Under the pieces are notes generated by a model. It was not told the origin of the DNA. It searched no databases and saw nothing but the letters and a program-made list of their open reading frames with translations. The position numbers were made by a program, and so were the translations under genes. Below, in pieces: positions 14,933-24,554 of a DNA stretch of 64,000 nt (positions are counted from its first letter, which is position 1; each line of letters starts with the position of its first letter). This stretch comes from Lachnotalea sp041821265 (GTDB lineage Bacteria > Bacillota > Clostridia > Lachnospirales > Lachnospiraceae). Where the stretch lies: assembly GCA_041821265.1 (NCBI GenBank), contig JBGUEQ010000001.1:160295-224294 (forward strand), in the 5' to 3' direction.

Positions 14933-16729
14933 ATGAATTTATTATCAATTGAAAATATGACAAAGTCATACACAGATAAAATACTTTTTGATAATGCCAG
15001 TTTTAATATTAGCGAAGGTGAAAAAATTGGAATTATTGGTGTGAATGGAACTGGAAAATCTACACTACTTAAAATTGTAGCAGGATTTGAAAAGCCAGAA
15101 CAAGGAACAGTAGCAAAAGGAAATAATTTATACATTCGATATTTATCACAAAATCCTGTTTTTCATAAAGATATGACTGTATTGGCAGCAGTGTTAGAGG
15201 GAAACATAAATAAAGAGAATGAATGGTCTATTGAAAGTGATGCAAAGACTATTTTAAATAAGTTAGGGATAACCAATCATGATGAGATGATTATGCATAT
15301 GTCTGGGGGGCAGAGGAAGAGAATTGCGCTTGCAAGTACCTTAATAGCTTCAGCAGATATATTGATTTTAGATGAACCAACGAATCATTTAGATAATGAA
15401 ATGGCACAATGGTTAGAGGATTACTTGAAAAAAATGAAAGGTGCGCTTTTGATGGTAACACATGATCGGTATTTCCTGGATCGTGTATCAAACCGCATCG
15501 TAGAAATTGATAAAGGTAGCATTTACAGTTATATGGGAGGATATTCTGAATTCTTGAGGTTGAAAGCAACCAGAGAAGATATGGAAAATGCTTCAGAACG
15601 TAAGAGACAGTCGATTCTAAGAACGGAATTAGCATGGATTAGTAGAGGTGCAAGAGCAAGATCTACGAAACAAAAGGCAAGAATTGAACGTTATGAAGAT
15701 ATGAAGGAAATGCAAGCGCCAACACAAGAAGAAAGTGTTGAATTAAGTTCACTCTCTTCTAGACTTGGTAGAAAAACAATAGAAGTGAATCAGTTAGGCA
15801 AGAGCTTTGGTGATAAGCTTCTAATAAAAGATTTTTCTTATATTTTTTTAAAGGGCGATCGAGTGGGCATCATAGGCCATAATGGATGTGGGAAAAGTAC
15901 ACTTCTTAAAATTATAAATGGAGTAGTGGAAGCGGATCAAGGTGATGTTGAAATTGGTGCCACCGTTAAAATTGGATATTTTTCACAAGAAAATGAATAC
16001 ATGGATGAAAGCCTTAAAGTAATTGATTATATTAGACAAGGTGCAGAGTATATTGAAACGGTAGATGGAAAGATTACTGCATCTCAGATGCTTGAGCGTT
16101 TTTTATTTGATGGAACATTGCAATGGAGTCTCATTAGTAGATTATCAGGTGGGGAAAAGAGAAGATTATATTTACTTCGCATATTGATGGAAGCTCCTAA
16201 TGTACTTATTTTAGATGAGCCTACAAATGATTTAGATATTCAGACAATGACGGTTCTAGAAGACTACTTAGATGGTTTTGACGGCATTGTAATTACCGTA
16301 TCTCATGATAGGTATTTTCTGGATCGATCGGTACGGCGTATATTTGCATTTGAAAATGATGGAAAGATAAGACAGTTTGAAGGTGCATATAGCGATTATA
16401 TAGAAAGTGAACGACAGATATTAAACGAAAATGATAATAAAGTTGTCACTGAGAAAGTCAAAACAGAAAAGGTTAAAATTCAAAAACTTAAATTTTCTTA
16501 CCAAGAACAAAAAGATTTTGAAAAAATAGATGCTGACATTGCTAAATTGGAGGCTAATATAGAACAGGTTGAAAAGAATATTGAATTATCAGCAACAGAT
16601 TTTCCTAAATTAAGTAAACTAATGGAACAAAAGACCCAATTAGAAGCTGATTTAGAAGAGAAAATGGACCGATGGATGTATTTATCAGAATTAGCGGAAA
16701 AGATTGAGCAACAAAAAGTCACTGAATAG
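14933..16729 (+). CDS. ABC-F family ATPase, Uup-like
   Basis: 598 residues from ATG 14933, chosen for GGAGAGG upstream. Two ABC domains: the first with GVNGTGKST Walker A, MSGGQRKRIALA signature and LILDEPTNHLD; the second with GHNGCGKST, LSGGEKRRLYLL and LILDEPTNDLD. There is no membrane domain. A helical linker (about 230-300) joins them and a C-terminal coiled coil (about 500-598, rich in Lys/Glu/Gln) follows, as in Uup, a DNA- and ribosome-associated ABC-F protein. Resistance-type ABC-F proteins usually lack this long tail, so a housekeeping translation or DNA role is more likely. Confidence 0.88.
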   Translation: MNLLSIENMTKSYTDKILFDNASFNISEGEKIGIIGVNGTGKSTLLKIVAGFEKPEQGTVAKGNNLYIRYLSQNPVFHKDMTVLAAVLEGNINKENEWSIESDAKTILNKLGITNHDEMIMHMSGGQRKRIALASTLIASADILILDEPTNHLDNEMAQWLEDYLKKMKGALLMVTHDRYFLDRVSNRIVEIDKGSIYSYMGGYSEFLRLKATREDMENASERKRQSILRTELAWISRGARARSTKQKARIERYEDMKEMQAPTQEESVELSSLSSRLGRKTIEVNQLGKSFGDKLLIKDFSYIFLKGDRVGIIGHNGCGKSTLLKIINGVVEADQGDVEIGATVKIGYFSQENEYMDESLKVIDYIRQGAEYIETVDGKITASQMLERFLFDGTLQWSLISRLSGGEKRRLYLLRILMEAPNVLILDEPTNDLDIQTMTVLEDYLDGFDGIVITVSHDRYFLDRSVRRIFAFENDGKIRQFEGAYSDYIESERQILNENDNKVVTEKVKTEKVKIQKLKFSYQEQKDFEKIDADIAKLEANIEQVEKNIELSATDFPKLSKLMEQKTQLEADLEEKMDRWMYLSELAEKIEQQKVTE

Positions 16730-16761
16730 TTACGTGTATATTCAATATAAGGAGTAGTGAA

Positions 16762-18612
16762 ATGACAACATATAGTAACGAAACGATAAATTTAAAAGTG
16801 AATAATGGAATCACAACAGCACTTGGAGTTACTATGTGGAAAGATGGTATAAATTTTGCAGTTGCAGTATCAGAAGAAAAAGCATGTAGACTTTTGCTTT
16901 ATCCGTATGGAGGTGCACAAGCAATCGTAACAGTTGATTTTAAAGAAGAAGAAAAAAGTGGTGATATTTATACAGCATTCATTCAGAATCTTTCACCAGG
17001 AAGATATGAATATAGGTATGAAATTGATCAGAAACCATATGTGGATCCTTATGCTAGAAGTGTAACAGGACGAGAAGTCTGGGGCATAGCGAATGAGCAA
17101 TCAAACCTTAGAGCTTCCTTTGATTTACAAGATTATGAGTGGGAGAAGGATAGACCATTAGAAATTCCATATGAAGAAATCATTATGTATTCTTTGCATG
17201 TAAGAGGTTTTACCAAGCACCCATCCTCAAAGGCGAAGAATAAGGGGACATTTGAAGGGCTTATTGAGAAAATTCCGTATTTAAAAGAACTGGGAATTAA
17301 TCAAATTGAATTAATGCCAGCCTATGAATTTGATGAAATTATACCGAGGCAAGATAATAGCATGGAATTCAAGCAATTTGAATCAGATAAGCAATATTCG
17401 ATTAACTATTGGGGATATGCGAAAGCAAATTACTTTGCTCCGAAGGCATCTTATTGCGCAGGAGATAATTGTATTGTTTCATTTAAAAATATGGTAAAAG
17501 AACTGCATAAAAATAAGATTGAAGTAATTATGGAATTTAATTTTCAAAGCTATGTGAATCAGAATTTAATTCTTGACTGTATTCATTTTTGGGTTGAAGA
17601 ATATCACATTGATGGCGTTCATATAAGTAGTGATAATACTCCATTAACAGCAATAGCAACGTCTCCAAGACTGAGCCATACTAAAATCATGGCACTAGGA
17701 TTCGAAGTTGATAAAATATATTATGAGGATTCCCTTCCTAAAATGAAGCATTTAGCAGAATATCATGACGGATTTTTAGTAGATGTACGTCAGTTTTTAA
17801 AGGGTGATAGTGAGCAGCTTGATGATGTAACCTATCGAATCAGAAGAAATCCCGATCGATGTGGGGTGATTAATTATATAGCAAACCACAATGGATTTAA
17901 TTTGGTGGATATGGTTTCGTATGAGGAGAAACATAATGAAGCGAATGGCGAAAATAACAAAGATGGAAACAACTGTAATTACAGCTGGAATTCGGGTATA
18001 GAAGGACCAACACGAAAGAAAGCAATCATTGAATTAAGAAAAAAGCAGATGAAGAATGCACTAACAACGGTACTATTAAGTCAGGGAGTTCCACTTATTT
18101 TTAGTGGAGATGAACTTGGTAATTCTCAAAAAGGTAACAATAATCCATATTGTCAAGATAATGAAATTTCATGGATGGATTGGAGCAAAGAGAAAAGTAA
18201 TAAAGATATACTAGATTTCACAAAGGGTTTGCTCGAATTTAGGAAGGAACACAACATACTTCATTATAAAAAGGAACTTAAGATAATGGATTATCTATCC
18301 TGTGGTTATCCTGATTTATCCTATCACGGACAAAAAGCATGGTATCCAGAATTTGAAAATAATAATAGTCAAATGGGCATTATGTATTGTGGGAAATATG
18401 CTTTGAATGAAAAAGGAAAAGAAGATGATTTTATTTATATTGCATATAATATGCATGATAGGAATCAAGAGTTTGTACTTCCTAATTTACCCAAAGATAA
18501 AAAGTGGAGATTGTTGTTAGATACATCAATGAAAGAAGAAGATACACAAGTGAAAATACGAAAAAAAATTACGGTTAGTGGAAGAAGCATCATGGTAGTA
18601 ATCGGGAAATAG
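16762..18612 (+). CDS. GH13 glycogen debranching/pullulanase-like protein, probable pseudoenzyme
   Basis: 616 residues. The N-terminus (about 15-110) is a CBM48-like beta domain ending YEYRYEIDQKPYVDPYAR. A GH13 barrel follows: MYSLHVRGFTKHPSS, YLKELGINQIELMP, INYWGYAKANYFAPKASYC, as in isoamylase/GlgX proteins. Conserved region II normally reads VDGFRFD; here it is IDGVHISSD, losing the catalytic nucleophile Asp. Region IV HDG is HNG, losing the transition-state Asp. A Glu (KIYYED) may correspond to the acid/base. Region I is also altered (VIMEFNFQ instead of DVVYNH). The fold is kept, so it may bind glycogen without cleaving it. It is separated from the ABC-F gene by 32 bases. Confidence 0.8.
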   Translation: MTTYSNETINLKVNNGITTALGVTMWKDGINFAVAVSEEKACRLLLYPYGGAQAIVTVDFKEEEKSGDIYTAFIQNLSPGRYEYRYEIDQKPYVDPYARSVTGREVWGIANEQSNLRASFDLQDYEWEKDRPLEIPYEEIIMYSLHVRGFTKHPSSKAKNKGTFEGLIEKIPYLKELGINQIELMPAYEFDEIIPRQDNSMEFKQFESDKQYSINYWGYAKANYFAPKASYCAGDNCIVSFKNMVKELHKNKIEVIMEFNFQSYVNQNLILDCIHFWVEEYHIDGVHISSDNTPLTAIATSPRLSHTKIMALGFEVDKIYYEDSLPKMKHLAEYHDGFLVDVRQFLKGDSEQLDDVTYRIRRNPDRCGVINYIANHNGFNLVDMVSYEEKHNEANGENNKDGNNCNYSWNSGIEGPTRKKAIIELRKKQMKNALTTVLLSQGVPLIFSGDELGNSQKGNNNPYCQDNEISWMDWSKEKSNKDILDFTKGLLEFRKEHNILHYKKELKIMDYLSCGYPDLSYHGQKAWYPEFENNNSQMGIMYCGKYALNEKGKEDDFIYIAYNMHDRNQEFVLPNLPKDKKWRLLLDTSMKEEDTQVKIRKKITVSGRSIMVVIGK

Positions 18613-18675
18613 TTATGAAATGACATTTATAAAGGTAAGGAACTAGGCATTGTATGGCTAGAAGCAGGTAAAAAA

Positions 18676-19200
18676 ATGAAAGCGTTACAACACTTTAAAA
18701 CAATAACAAATCATAAAATATTGGTAATGAAAGGCTGTTTTCGAATCGGATTGTATAAGCAAGCTTTATTACACGATATGTCAAAATATTCACCTGCTGA
18801 ATTCTTGGTAGGTTGTAAATATTATCAGGGAGTAAGAAGCCCAAACAATGCAGAACGTGAAGTGAAAAATTACTCGCAAGCTTGGATGCATCATAAGGGG
18901 AGAAATAAACATCATTATGAATATTGGACGGACTATAGTGTAAATGGAAGCGGAGTGATTCCAATTCCTATGCCCAAAAGATATGTTGCAGAGATGTTTA
19001 TAGATAGAGTATCGGCGTCGAAAATATATGAAAAGACTAATTTTGATAAAACACAACCTTTACAATATTTTTTAAGAGGAAAAGGTCATTATTTCATGGC
19101 AGAGCAAACGAGTACAGAGCTTGAAATGCTTCTTAGAATGCTTGCCCAAGAGGGCGAAAAGGTTACTTATCAATACATAAAGGATGTTTTCTTAAAGTAA
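18676..19200 (+). CDS. DUF5662 family protein
   Basis: 174 residues. Start ATG 18676 lacks a strong ribosome site (AGGTAAAAAA upstream). Motifs ALLHDMSKYSPAEF and AWMHHKGRNKHHYEYW give two His/Asp-rich clusters likely to bind metal, as in the DUF5662 family, which is HD-like. Substrate unknown. It is followed by the convergent EIIC-like gene with only 11 bases between the stops. Confidence 0.75.
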   Translation: MKALQHFKTITNHKILVMKGCFRIGLYKQALLHDMSKYSPAEFLVGCKYYQGVRSPNNAEREVKNYSQAWMHHKGRNKHHYEYWTDYSVNGSGVIPIPMPKRYVAEMFIDRVSASKIYEKTNFDKTQPLQYFLRGKGHYFMAEQTSTELEMLLRMLAQEGEKVTYQYIKDVFLK

Positions 19201-19211
19201 CCTTTTCATAC

Positions 19212-20303
19212 TTAAAGTTTTAGTTGCATATCGCCTAATTTGATTAGCCCCTTCTTACGCATGAATTCAGATACAATCAACGTAACGATTGCTGGAAGAA
19301 TAAAATGTAATAATATTATTTTTATTAATAAAAGAGCCCCACCGTCCGTTCCAATCATTGTATTCCATGTCATTATTTGTCCTACGAAACCAGCGGTACC
19401 CATTCCAGAACCAGTGGAGTTATTCTCCATATGAAAAATCAATGTACCGATTGGTCCTAAAATAGTACTGGAGACAATTGCTGGAATCCATATGATTGGT
19501 TTTTTTACTATATTGGGAACTTGTAGCATAGAAGTACCAATCCCTTGAGCAACAAGACCTCCAACTTTATTTTCACGATAACTTGCTACAGCGAAGCCAA
19601 CCATATTACAACAACATCCTATGGTTGCAGCACCAGCGGCAAGCCCAGATAAACTTAAGCTGATACCCAGGGCAGCAGAACTAATTGGTAGTGTTAAAAT
19701 CATTCCCATCAAAACAGATACAATAATACCCATTAATAGTGGCTGCTGTATGGTTCCCCAGTTAATTAAATTACCCAAACTTTTCATGAATGTAGAAATA
19801 GGGGTTCCAATAATAAGGCCGGCAAATGAACCAGTTATGATAGAAACTAAGGGTGTTACTAAGATATCTACTTGAGTCTTGCCAGAAACCCAATTTCCAA
19901 ATTCAATTCCTATATAAGCAGCAACAAAAGCACCAAGTGGTTCACCAGGACCAATAAATAGAATAGCCTGATTTAATGTCATTTCACCAAGAGTACCGCT
20001 TACCATAACTCCACCTATAAGAAGCTTGCTAGCGAAAGCACCAATCATACCAGCGGTTGCAGCAGATAATAGGACAAGGGGACTACTCTTTAATTTGTAA
20101 GCGACGCCACAACCAATACCAGCACCTGTAATTGCCGCAGCAATTTTACCTATAAGATATAGTGTGGCACCAAACGATCCGCCAATTAAATTGCCAATCT
20201 GTTGAATGATAGTACCAACAATTAAAGTTGCGAAAAGTCCAAGAGCCATTCCGCTTAATCCATCAATAAAAATTCGATTTAATACTTTCTTAATTTTTTC
20301 CAT
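19212..20303 (-). CDS. PTS EIIC-like membrane permease (PF13303 type)
   Basis: About 363 residues on the minus strand. ATG 20303 is preferred because GGAGGAAACT precedes it; ATG 20315 is four codons upstream and overlaps that site. The protein is highly hydrophobic with 9-10 membrane segments, starting IFIDGLSGMALGLFATLIVG and including many Gly-rich helices (GKIAAAITGAGIGCGVAYK). It matches the PTS_EIIC_2 family of putative sugar permeases. No EIIA or EIIB gene is adjacent, so substrate and energy coupling are unclear. Confidence 0.8.
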   Translation of the reverse strand: MEKIKKVLNRIFIDGLSGMALGLFATLIVGTIIQQIGNLIGGSFGATLYLIGKIAAAITGAGIGCGVAYKLKSSPLVLLSAATAGMIGAFASKLLIGGVMVSGTLGEMTLNQAILFIGPGEPLGAFVAAYIGIEFGNWVSGKTQVDILVTPLVSIITGSFAGLIIGTPISTFMKSLGNLINWGTIQQPLLMGIIVSVLMGMILTLPISSAALGISLSLSGLAAGAATIGCCCNMVGFAVASYRENKVGGLVAQGIGTSMLQVPNIVKKPIIWIPAIVSSTILGPIGTLIFHMENNSTGSGMGTAGFVGQIMTWNTMIGTDGGALLLIKIILLHFILPAIVTLIVSEFMRKKGLIKLGDMQLKL

Positions 20304-20315
20304 AGTTTCCTCCAT

Positions 20316-20693
20316 TTATGCGTTTTTGTACGCACATACTAGTAGAAGAGAAATAGTTTCTATTCCACGGTATACCGTATGTTATATTAATATTGTATAT
20401 ACAGAAAAATACATGTGTATATACATATGTATAAACAAGGAAAGAATATCACAAATCCTAATAATATGCAAGAAATAGAATGGATAAAACAATAAAAAGG
20501 GTAACATAGTTACTGTTCACACAGTAGCTTAACACTAGCTGTTAAGCTACGTAAGAAAATGATTCAACAAATGATTTCTGCTTGCGTAGCGAATTTGCAT
20601 GCAGAAATCATATGTTACTGTGAACGGAGTGAACAGTAACGTAACATAGGTTACTATTTGGCAAACTTAATAGTAACAAAAAAGTTCACTGGA
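20316..20693. other. Intergenic region holding a MITE-like repeat
   Basis: The stretch includes the divergent upstream region of the EIIC-like gene, an AT-rich part (20380-20500) with several TATAT runs, and the 132-bp repeat at 20509-20640. No gene is supported. Confidence 0.6.
20509..20640 (+). mobile_element. MITE-like 132-bp repeat, copy A
   Basis: Ends are inverted: GTTACTGTTCAC at the left, GTGAACAGTAAC at the right. Internal hairpins are TAGCTTAAC/GTTAAGCTA and ATGATTTCTGC/GCAGAAATCAT. Eight bases GTAACATA flank it on both sides (20501-20508 and 20641-20648), a likely target duplication. It matches copy B (26680-26812) in reverse orientation with about three differences. No coding capacity, so it would need a transposase in trans. 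Confidence 0.8.
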
Positions 20694-20710
20694 TTAGTGA
20701 ACTTTTTTTT
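20678..20710. terminator. Bidirectional terminator-like hairpin
   Basis: AAAGTTCACT (20681-20690) pairs perfectly with AGTGAACTTT (20696-20705), flanked by A-run and T-run, so it works on both strands. It contains the stop codon of the small minus-strand gene. Confidence 0.8.
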
Positions 20711-20882
20711 TGGTATTACAACCGTTACCATTTCCATTTTCGCTACACAGCTTCACTCCTTTTTTGATAGGAGAAAATATGAATCCAATTATAATACCAG
20801 AAAAAAATCCAACCAAAATTAATAATCCTTTTTCTAATGGAGTGTGTTCTGATTCAAGAAAGTTCTGAATTTTTTCAATCAT
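20694..20882 (-). CDS. Small single-pass membrane protein
   Basis: 62 residues on the minus strand, ATG at 20882 with AAAGGATATGG upstream. One membrane segment at about residues 19-38 (GLLILVGFFSGIIIGFIFSP), then a basic tail KKGVKLCSENGNGNG and CNTKKK. N-terminus likely outside or cytosolic with the short basic tail in the cytosol. No family recognised; many Lachnospiraceae have similar small proteins. It ends inside a terminator hairpin, which supports it as a real transcription unit. Confidence 0.65.
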   Translation of the reverse strand: MIEKIQNFLESEHTPLEKGLLILVGFFSGIIIGFIFSPIKKGVKLCSENGNGNGCNTKKKVH

Positions 20883-21016
20883 TTTATACCATATCCTTTC
20901 TAGGTTTAAATCATTTCAATAGATTAAAAGCTATGTTATAATTAAATATATTATAGCTTATTAGGGGAAAAATCAAGTGTTATAAATGTAATGTTATTTG
21001 TCGCGTGGGAGGAAAA

Positions 21017-21775
21017 ATGAAAAGTTCAAAAGAAAGCTTAAAATCTCGTGGAATGTTTGAAGATTGTGATCTAGCCAAATTTAAATACATGACAAAAGAA
21101 ATGTTGTTAGAATACATAAATTCAGAGATACCACATATACGATCCAGTGCAATTCATGAATTAATGAAGAGATTCAAAGATAATGCAACAATAACCATGA
21201 TTTTGGAAAGACTGAAAGTGGAAAGCGCATTATACACAAGATTAGAAATATGTAATTCTTTGGAGCAAGGGGATGATAATGTTGCGAAACAAATGATAGA
21301 TTATCTTGGGATGATTGGAGAAAATCAATATATAAAATTGCCGGATAAAGTTTCAAAGAAAATAAGTTATCCGTTACCTAGAGATATCATTGCAAGAAGT
21401 TTAGGTAGAATGAATCCGACTATTCTACCGGTTTTGTTATCAGTGCTTGAATCAGAAGAAGAGCAAAAAATAATGGAAGTTATGGATGCAATCGGGTATC
21501 TATTATTTTATAATGAGCACTTAGCAACTTCGCAAAATATAATTTTTATTTTGAATGCAATAAATCAATTTCGGGATAACCAAGTGATCGTGTGGAAAAC
21601 AACAACGTGTTTGTCAGCATTTTCATTGAAGGAAAGCATTTCAAAGCTAAATCAGATTAAAATAGAATATCACAATTCGGTGATTGCCAAAGAAGCAGAA
21701 CGTTCTTTAGAAATCATACAGAAGCGTTGTACAGCGATTTCAATGTTACCCCAAGTATTTTTTGAAAAACAATAG
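21017..21775 (+). CDS. HEAT-repeat-like protein of unknown function
   Basis: About 252 residues from ATG 21017 (GGGAGGA upstream; a GTG at 21005 overlaps that site). The protein is all-helical with repeated units such as IPHIRSSAIHELMKRF, RLEICNSLEQGDDNVAKQMI and ILPVLLSVLESEEEQKIMEV, resembling HEAT repeats that form a curved binding surface. No enzymatic motif and no signal peptide. It lies alone upstream of the phosphoglycerate mutase gene. Confidence 0.65.
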   Translation: MKSSKESLKSRGMFEDCDLAKFKYMTKEMLLEYINSEIPHIRSSAIHELMKRFKDNATITMILERLKVESALYTRLEICNSLEQGDDNVAKQMIDYLGMIGENQYIKLPDKVSKKISYPLPRDIIARSLGRMNPTILPVLLSVLESEEEQKIMEVMDAIGYLLFYNEHLATSQNIIFILNAINQFRDNQVIVWKTTTCLSAFSLKESISKLNQIKIEYHNSVIAKEAERSLEIIQKRCTAISMLPQVFFEKQ

Positions 21776-21891
21776 TAGTTGTAAATATTACACGCTGTCT
21801 TTGCAAAAAGAGTTGAATTATGGCGTGAAATAGAGTAAACTTTTAAAGTGAGATAGTCAAAAAATTAACATTTATATAAAGGAGAAATACT

Positions 21892-23433
21892 ATGAGTAAA
21901 AAACCAACAGTTTTAATGATACTAGATGGATATGGATTAAATGACAGAAAAGATGGAAATGCAGTCGCATTAGCAAATACACCTGTAATAGATAAATTAA
22001 TGTCAGAGTGTCCATTTGTTAAGGGATATGCAAGTGGTATGGCAGTAGGACTACCAGACGGACAGATGGGTAATTCAGAAGTGGGTCATTTAAACATGGG
22101 CGCTGGTCGTATTATATATCAAGAATTAACAAGAATTACGAAAGAAATTAAGGATGGTGATTTCTTCAAGAATGAAGCATTACTTGATGCAGTGACAAAA
22201 GCAAAAGAGAATAATTCAGCATTACATCTAATGGGTTTATTATCAGATGGTGGTGTTCATAGCCATATCACTCATTTGTATGGTTTATTAGAATTAGCAA
22301 AACAGCAAGGATTAGAAAAAGTATACGTTCATTGTTTCTTAGATGGTCGTGATACTCCACCAGCATCAGGAAAAGGTTTTGTACAAGCACTTTCAGATAA
22401 AATGAAAGAAATTGGTGTAGGAGAAATTGCATCGGTAATGGGTCGTTATTATGCAATGGATAGAGATAATAGATGGGACAGAGTTGAACTAGCATATAAC
22501 ACTATGGTAAAGGGCGAAGGCGCTTTTCATGACAGTGCGATTGCGGGAGTTCAGGCTTCATATGATGATGGAAAGAACGATGAATTTGTTGTTCCTACTG
22601 TAGTATCAAAAGAAGGAAAGCCAGTAGCAACAATAAAGGAGAAGGATTCTGTTATCTTCTTTAATTTTAGACCAGACAGAGCAAGAGAAATGACAAGAGC
22701 ATTCTGTGATGATTCATTTGACGGATTTGCAAGAGATAAGAGGATGGAGCTTACGTTTGTATGTTTTTCTGAATATGATATTACAATCGCGAACAAATCA
22801 GTTGCTTTCCATAAAGTAGCAATTAAAAATACATTTGGACAGTTCTTAGCCGCAAATGGTAAAACGCAGGCTAGAATTGCTGAAACTGAGAAATATGCAC
22901 ATGTTACATTCTTCTTTAACGGTGGTGTTGAGGAGCCAAATAAAGGAGAAGAAAGAATTTTAGTAAAATCACCCAAAGTAGCAACCTATGATATGCAGCC
23001 AGAGATGAGTGCATATGAAGTATGCGACAAGTTAGTAACGGCGATTAAATCAGATAAATATGATGTGATCATAATAAACTTTGCTAATGCAGATATGGTT
23101 GGACATACTGGTATTGAACCAGCGGCAATTAAAGCGATTGAAGCAGTAGATGAGTGCGTTGGTAAAACCGTTGACGCAATTAAAAAAGTGAATGGTCAGA
23201 TGTTTATCTGTGCTGATCATGGTAATGCAGAACAACTCATTGATTATGTAAACGGTGGGGCATTCACAGCTCATACAATTAACCCAGTGCCATTTATCTT
23301 AGTGAATTACGATGATGCTTATACATTAAAAGAAGGTGGATGTTTAGCTGATATTGCTCCAACCATGATAGAAATGATGGGTATGACGCAGCCAATTGAA
23401 ATGACAGGTAAATCGTTACTTATAAAGAAATAA
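21892..23433 (+). CDS. gpmI: 2,3-bisphosphoglycerate-independent phosphoglycerate mutase
   Basis: 513 residues from ATG 21892 with AAGGAG upstream. It converts 3-phosphoglycerate to 2-phosphoglycerate in glycolysis. Metal and phosphoserine motifs are present: MILDGYGL, GQMGNSEVGHLNMGAGR with the catalytic Ser, DGRDTPP, GRYYAMDRDNRW, and the C-terminal NFANADMVGHTG and CADHGNAE. Length is normal for the family. It is followed by a large hairpin (23495-23589) likely ending transcription. Enolase, the next glycolytic step, is 1.4 kb downstream across a regulator. Confidence 0.97.
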   Translation: MSKKPTVLMILDGYGLNDRKDGNAVALANTPVIDKLMSECPFVKGYASGMAVGLPDGQMGNSEVGHLNMGAGRIIYQELTRITKEIKDGDFFKNEALLDAVTKAKENNSALHLMGLLSDGGVHSHITHLYGLLELAKQQGLEKVYVHCFLDGRDTPPASGKGFVQALSDKMKEIGVGEIASVMGRYYAMDRDNRWDRVELAYNTMVKGEGAFHDSAIAGVQASYDDGKNDEFVVPTVVSKEGKPVATIKEKDSVIFFNFRPDRAREMTRAFCDDSFDGFARDKRMELTFVCFSEYDITIANKSVAFHKVAIKNTFGQFLAANGKTQARIAETEKYAHVTFFFNGGVEEPNKGEERILVKSPKVATYDMQPEMSAYEVCDKLVTAIKSDKYDVIIINFANADMVGHTGIEPAAIKAIEAVDECVGKTVDAIKKVNGQMFICADHGNAEQLIDYVNGGAFTAHTINPVPFILVNYDDAYTLKEGGCLADIAPTMIEMMGMTQPIEMTGKSLLIKK

Positions 23434-23494
23434 AGTAGGGTGACGAGAAAAAGATTAAATCAATGATAAGACTAAATAAGATATAATGAAAAAT

Positions 23495-23589
23495 AAAATA
23501 AGTATGCTTTGTGGGTTTCAAGGTACCCTAGATTCTAATGGTTTAAACAGAATCTAGGATAGTATAAACGCACAATGCATACTTATTTT
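23495..23589. terminator. Large nested inverted repeat downstream of gpmI
   Basis: Outer arms AAAATAAGTATGC (23495-23507) and GCATACTTATTTT (23577-23589) are perfect; inner arms CCTAGATTCT and AGAATCTAGG form a second stem. The T-rich end may terminate gpmI transcription. The size suggests a repeat element more than a simple terminator. Confidence 0.6.
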
Positions 23590-23641
23590 ATAACTATTCA
23601 GAACCCATGGAGCGTGAGATGTGTTGCTACGCAATTCACGT

Positions 23642-23689
23642 GGGTTCAATAACAAAGTGTATGCAAGCAAACACTTTGTTATTGAACCC
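23642..23689. repeat. Perfect 19-bp inverted repeat at the 3' end of the AraC-type gene
   Basis: GGGTTCAATAACAAAGTGT (23642-23660) and its exact complement (23671-23689) flank a 10-base loop. The right arm encodes the last residues and stop of the regulator at 23679. No T-run follows, so it may be an mRNA-stabilising structure or part of a repeat with the nearby GAACCC box at 23602. Confidence 0.6.
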
Positions 23690-24554
23690 AATCACGCCGA
23701 TAGCGAGAAGCTGTTACATTTTCAGATTTTTTGAATACTTTATTAAAATAACTAGTATCTGGAATCCCGCATTCAGAGGCAATGATTTCTATACTTTTAT
23801 CGGAAAATCTTAATAATTTTTTCGCATAGTTAATTCGTTGAAGCAAAATATAATTTCCGATTGTTACACCAAACAATTCTTTGAATTCTCTAGATAAATG
23901 AAATTTGCTAATATAAAATTCATCTGCTAATTGATCTAATGAAATTTTATTCATGAAATTTTCTTCGATATATTTTCGAATCGTTGTAAGTTTCATAGCA
24001 ATACTATTATCTTTATCCTCTTCAATTTTCTTTGATTCAGTAAAACACAACGTTAAAATATCGGTAATAAGCTTAGAGGTGATTAGCTCAGAAAGCGTAG
24101 TATTATCGTTATGTGCTTCTATAATTTTACCTATTATAGTTGTAAAAGCAATTGGGTTATCTGTGCTAAAAATAAAATTCGGAACATTTTCACAAAATAA
24201 ATTGTAATAAGTTTGTGCCTGACATCCATTAAAATGTACCCACATAAGTTCCCAAGGATCATCTTCGCTGCTTTGATGGGAATAGGGTTGTTTACAGTTG
24301 ATTAAAACACAGTCGGAGGTGTTTAAAGCATAAATTTTATCCTTTACGGTAAGAACACCTTTTCCAGATAAAACGATAATAAAAAGAAAAGAGTTCAGGT
24401 TCTCACGTTGACAACGATGACTTTTTAAACTTTTTAGTGTACCAGCTTCTTGCATATAGAAAAGAGAAGATTTCGCAAAGGTACTAGGTGTGTGTAGCAC
24501 CCGCTCTGATTTAGTAATATCTGTTTGAGAAAATGATTCATAAAATGTATTCAT
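23679..24554 (-). CDS. AraC family transcriptional regulator
   Basis: About 291 residues on the minus strand. ATG 24554 is preferred (CTGGAGGAC upstream); ATG 24572 overlaps that site. The N-terminal half (about 20-165) is a cupin-like sensing domain (GVLTVKDKIYALNTSDCVLI, SSEDDPWELMWVHFNG). The C-terminal 100 residues have two helix-turn-helix motifs: ISLDQLADEFYISKFHLSRE and IEIIASECGIPDTSYFNKVF, followed by SRYRRDW. It probably controls a sugar-related target; no adjacent same-strand gene shows which. It faces convergently toward gpmI. Confidence 0.85.
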   Translation of the reverse strand: MNTFYESFSQTDITKSERVLHTPSTFAKSSLFYMQEAGTLKSLKSHRCQRENLNSFLFIIVLSGKGVLTVKDKIYALNTSDCVLINCKQPYSHQSSEDDPWELMWVHFNGCQAQTYYNLFCENVPNFIFSTDNPIAFTTIIGKIIEAHNDNTTLSELITSKLITDILTLCFTESKKIEEDKDNSIAMKLTTIRKYIEENFMNKISLDQLADEFYISKFHLSREFKELFGVTIGNYILLQRINYAKKLLRFSDKSIEIIASECGIPDTSYFNKVFKKSENVTASRYRRDWVQ

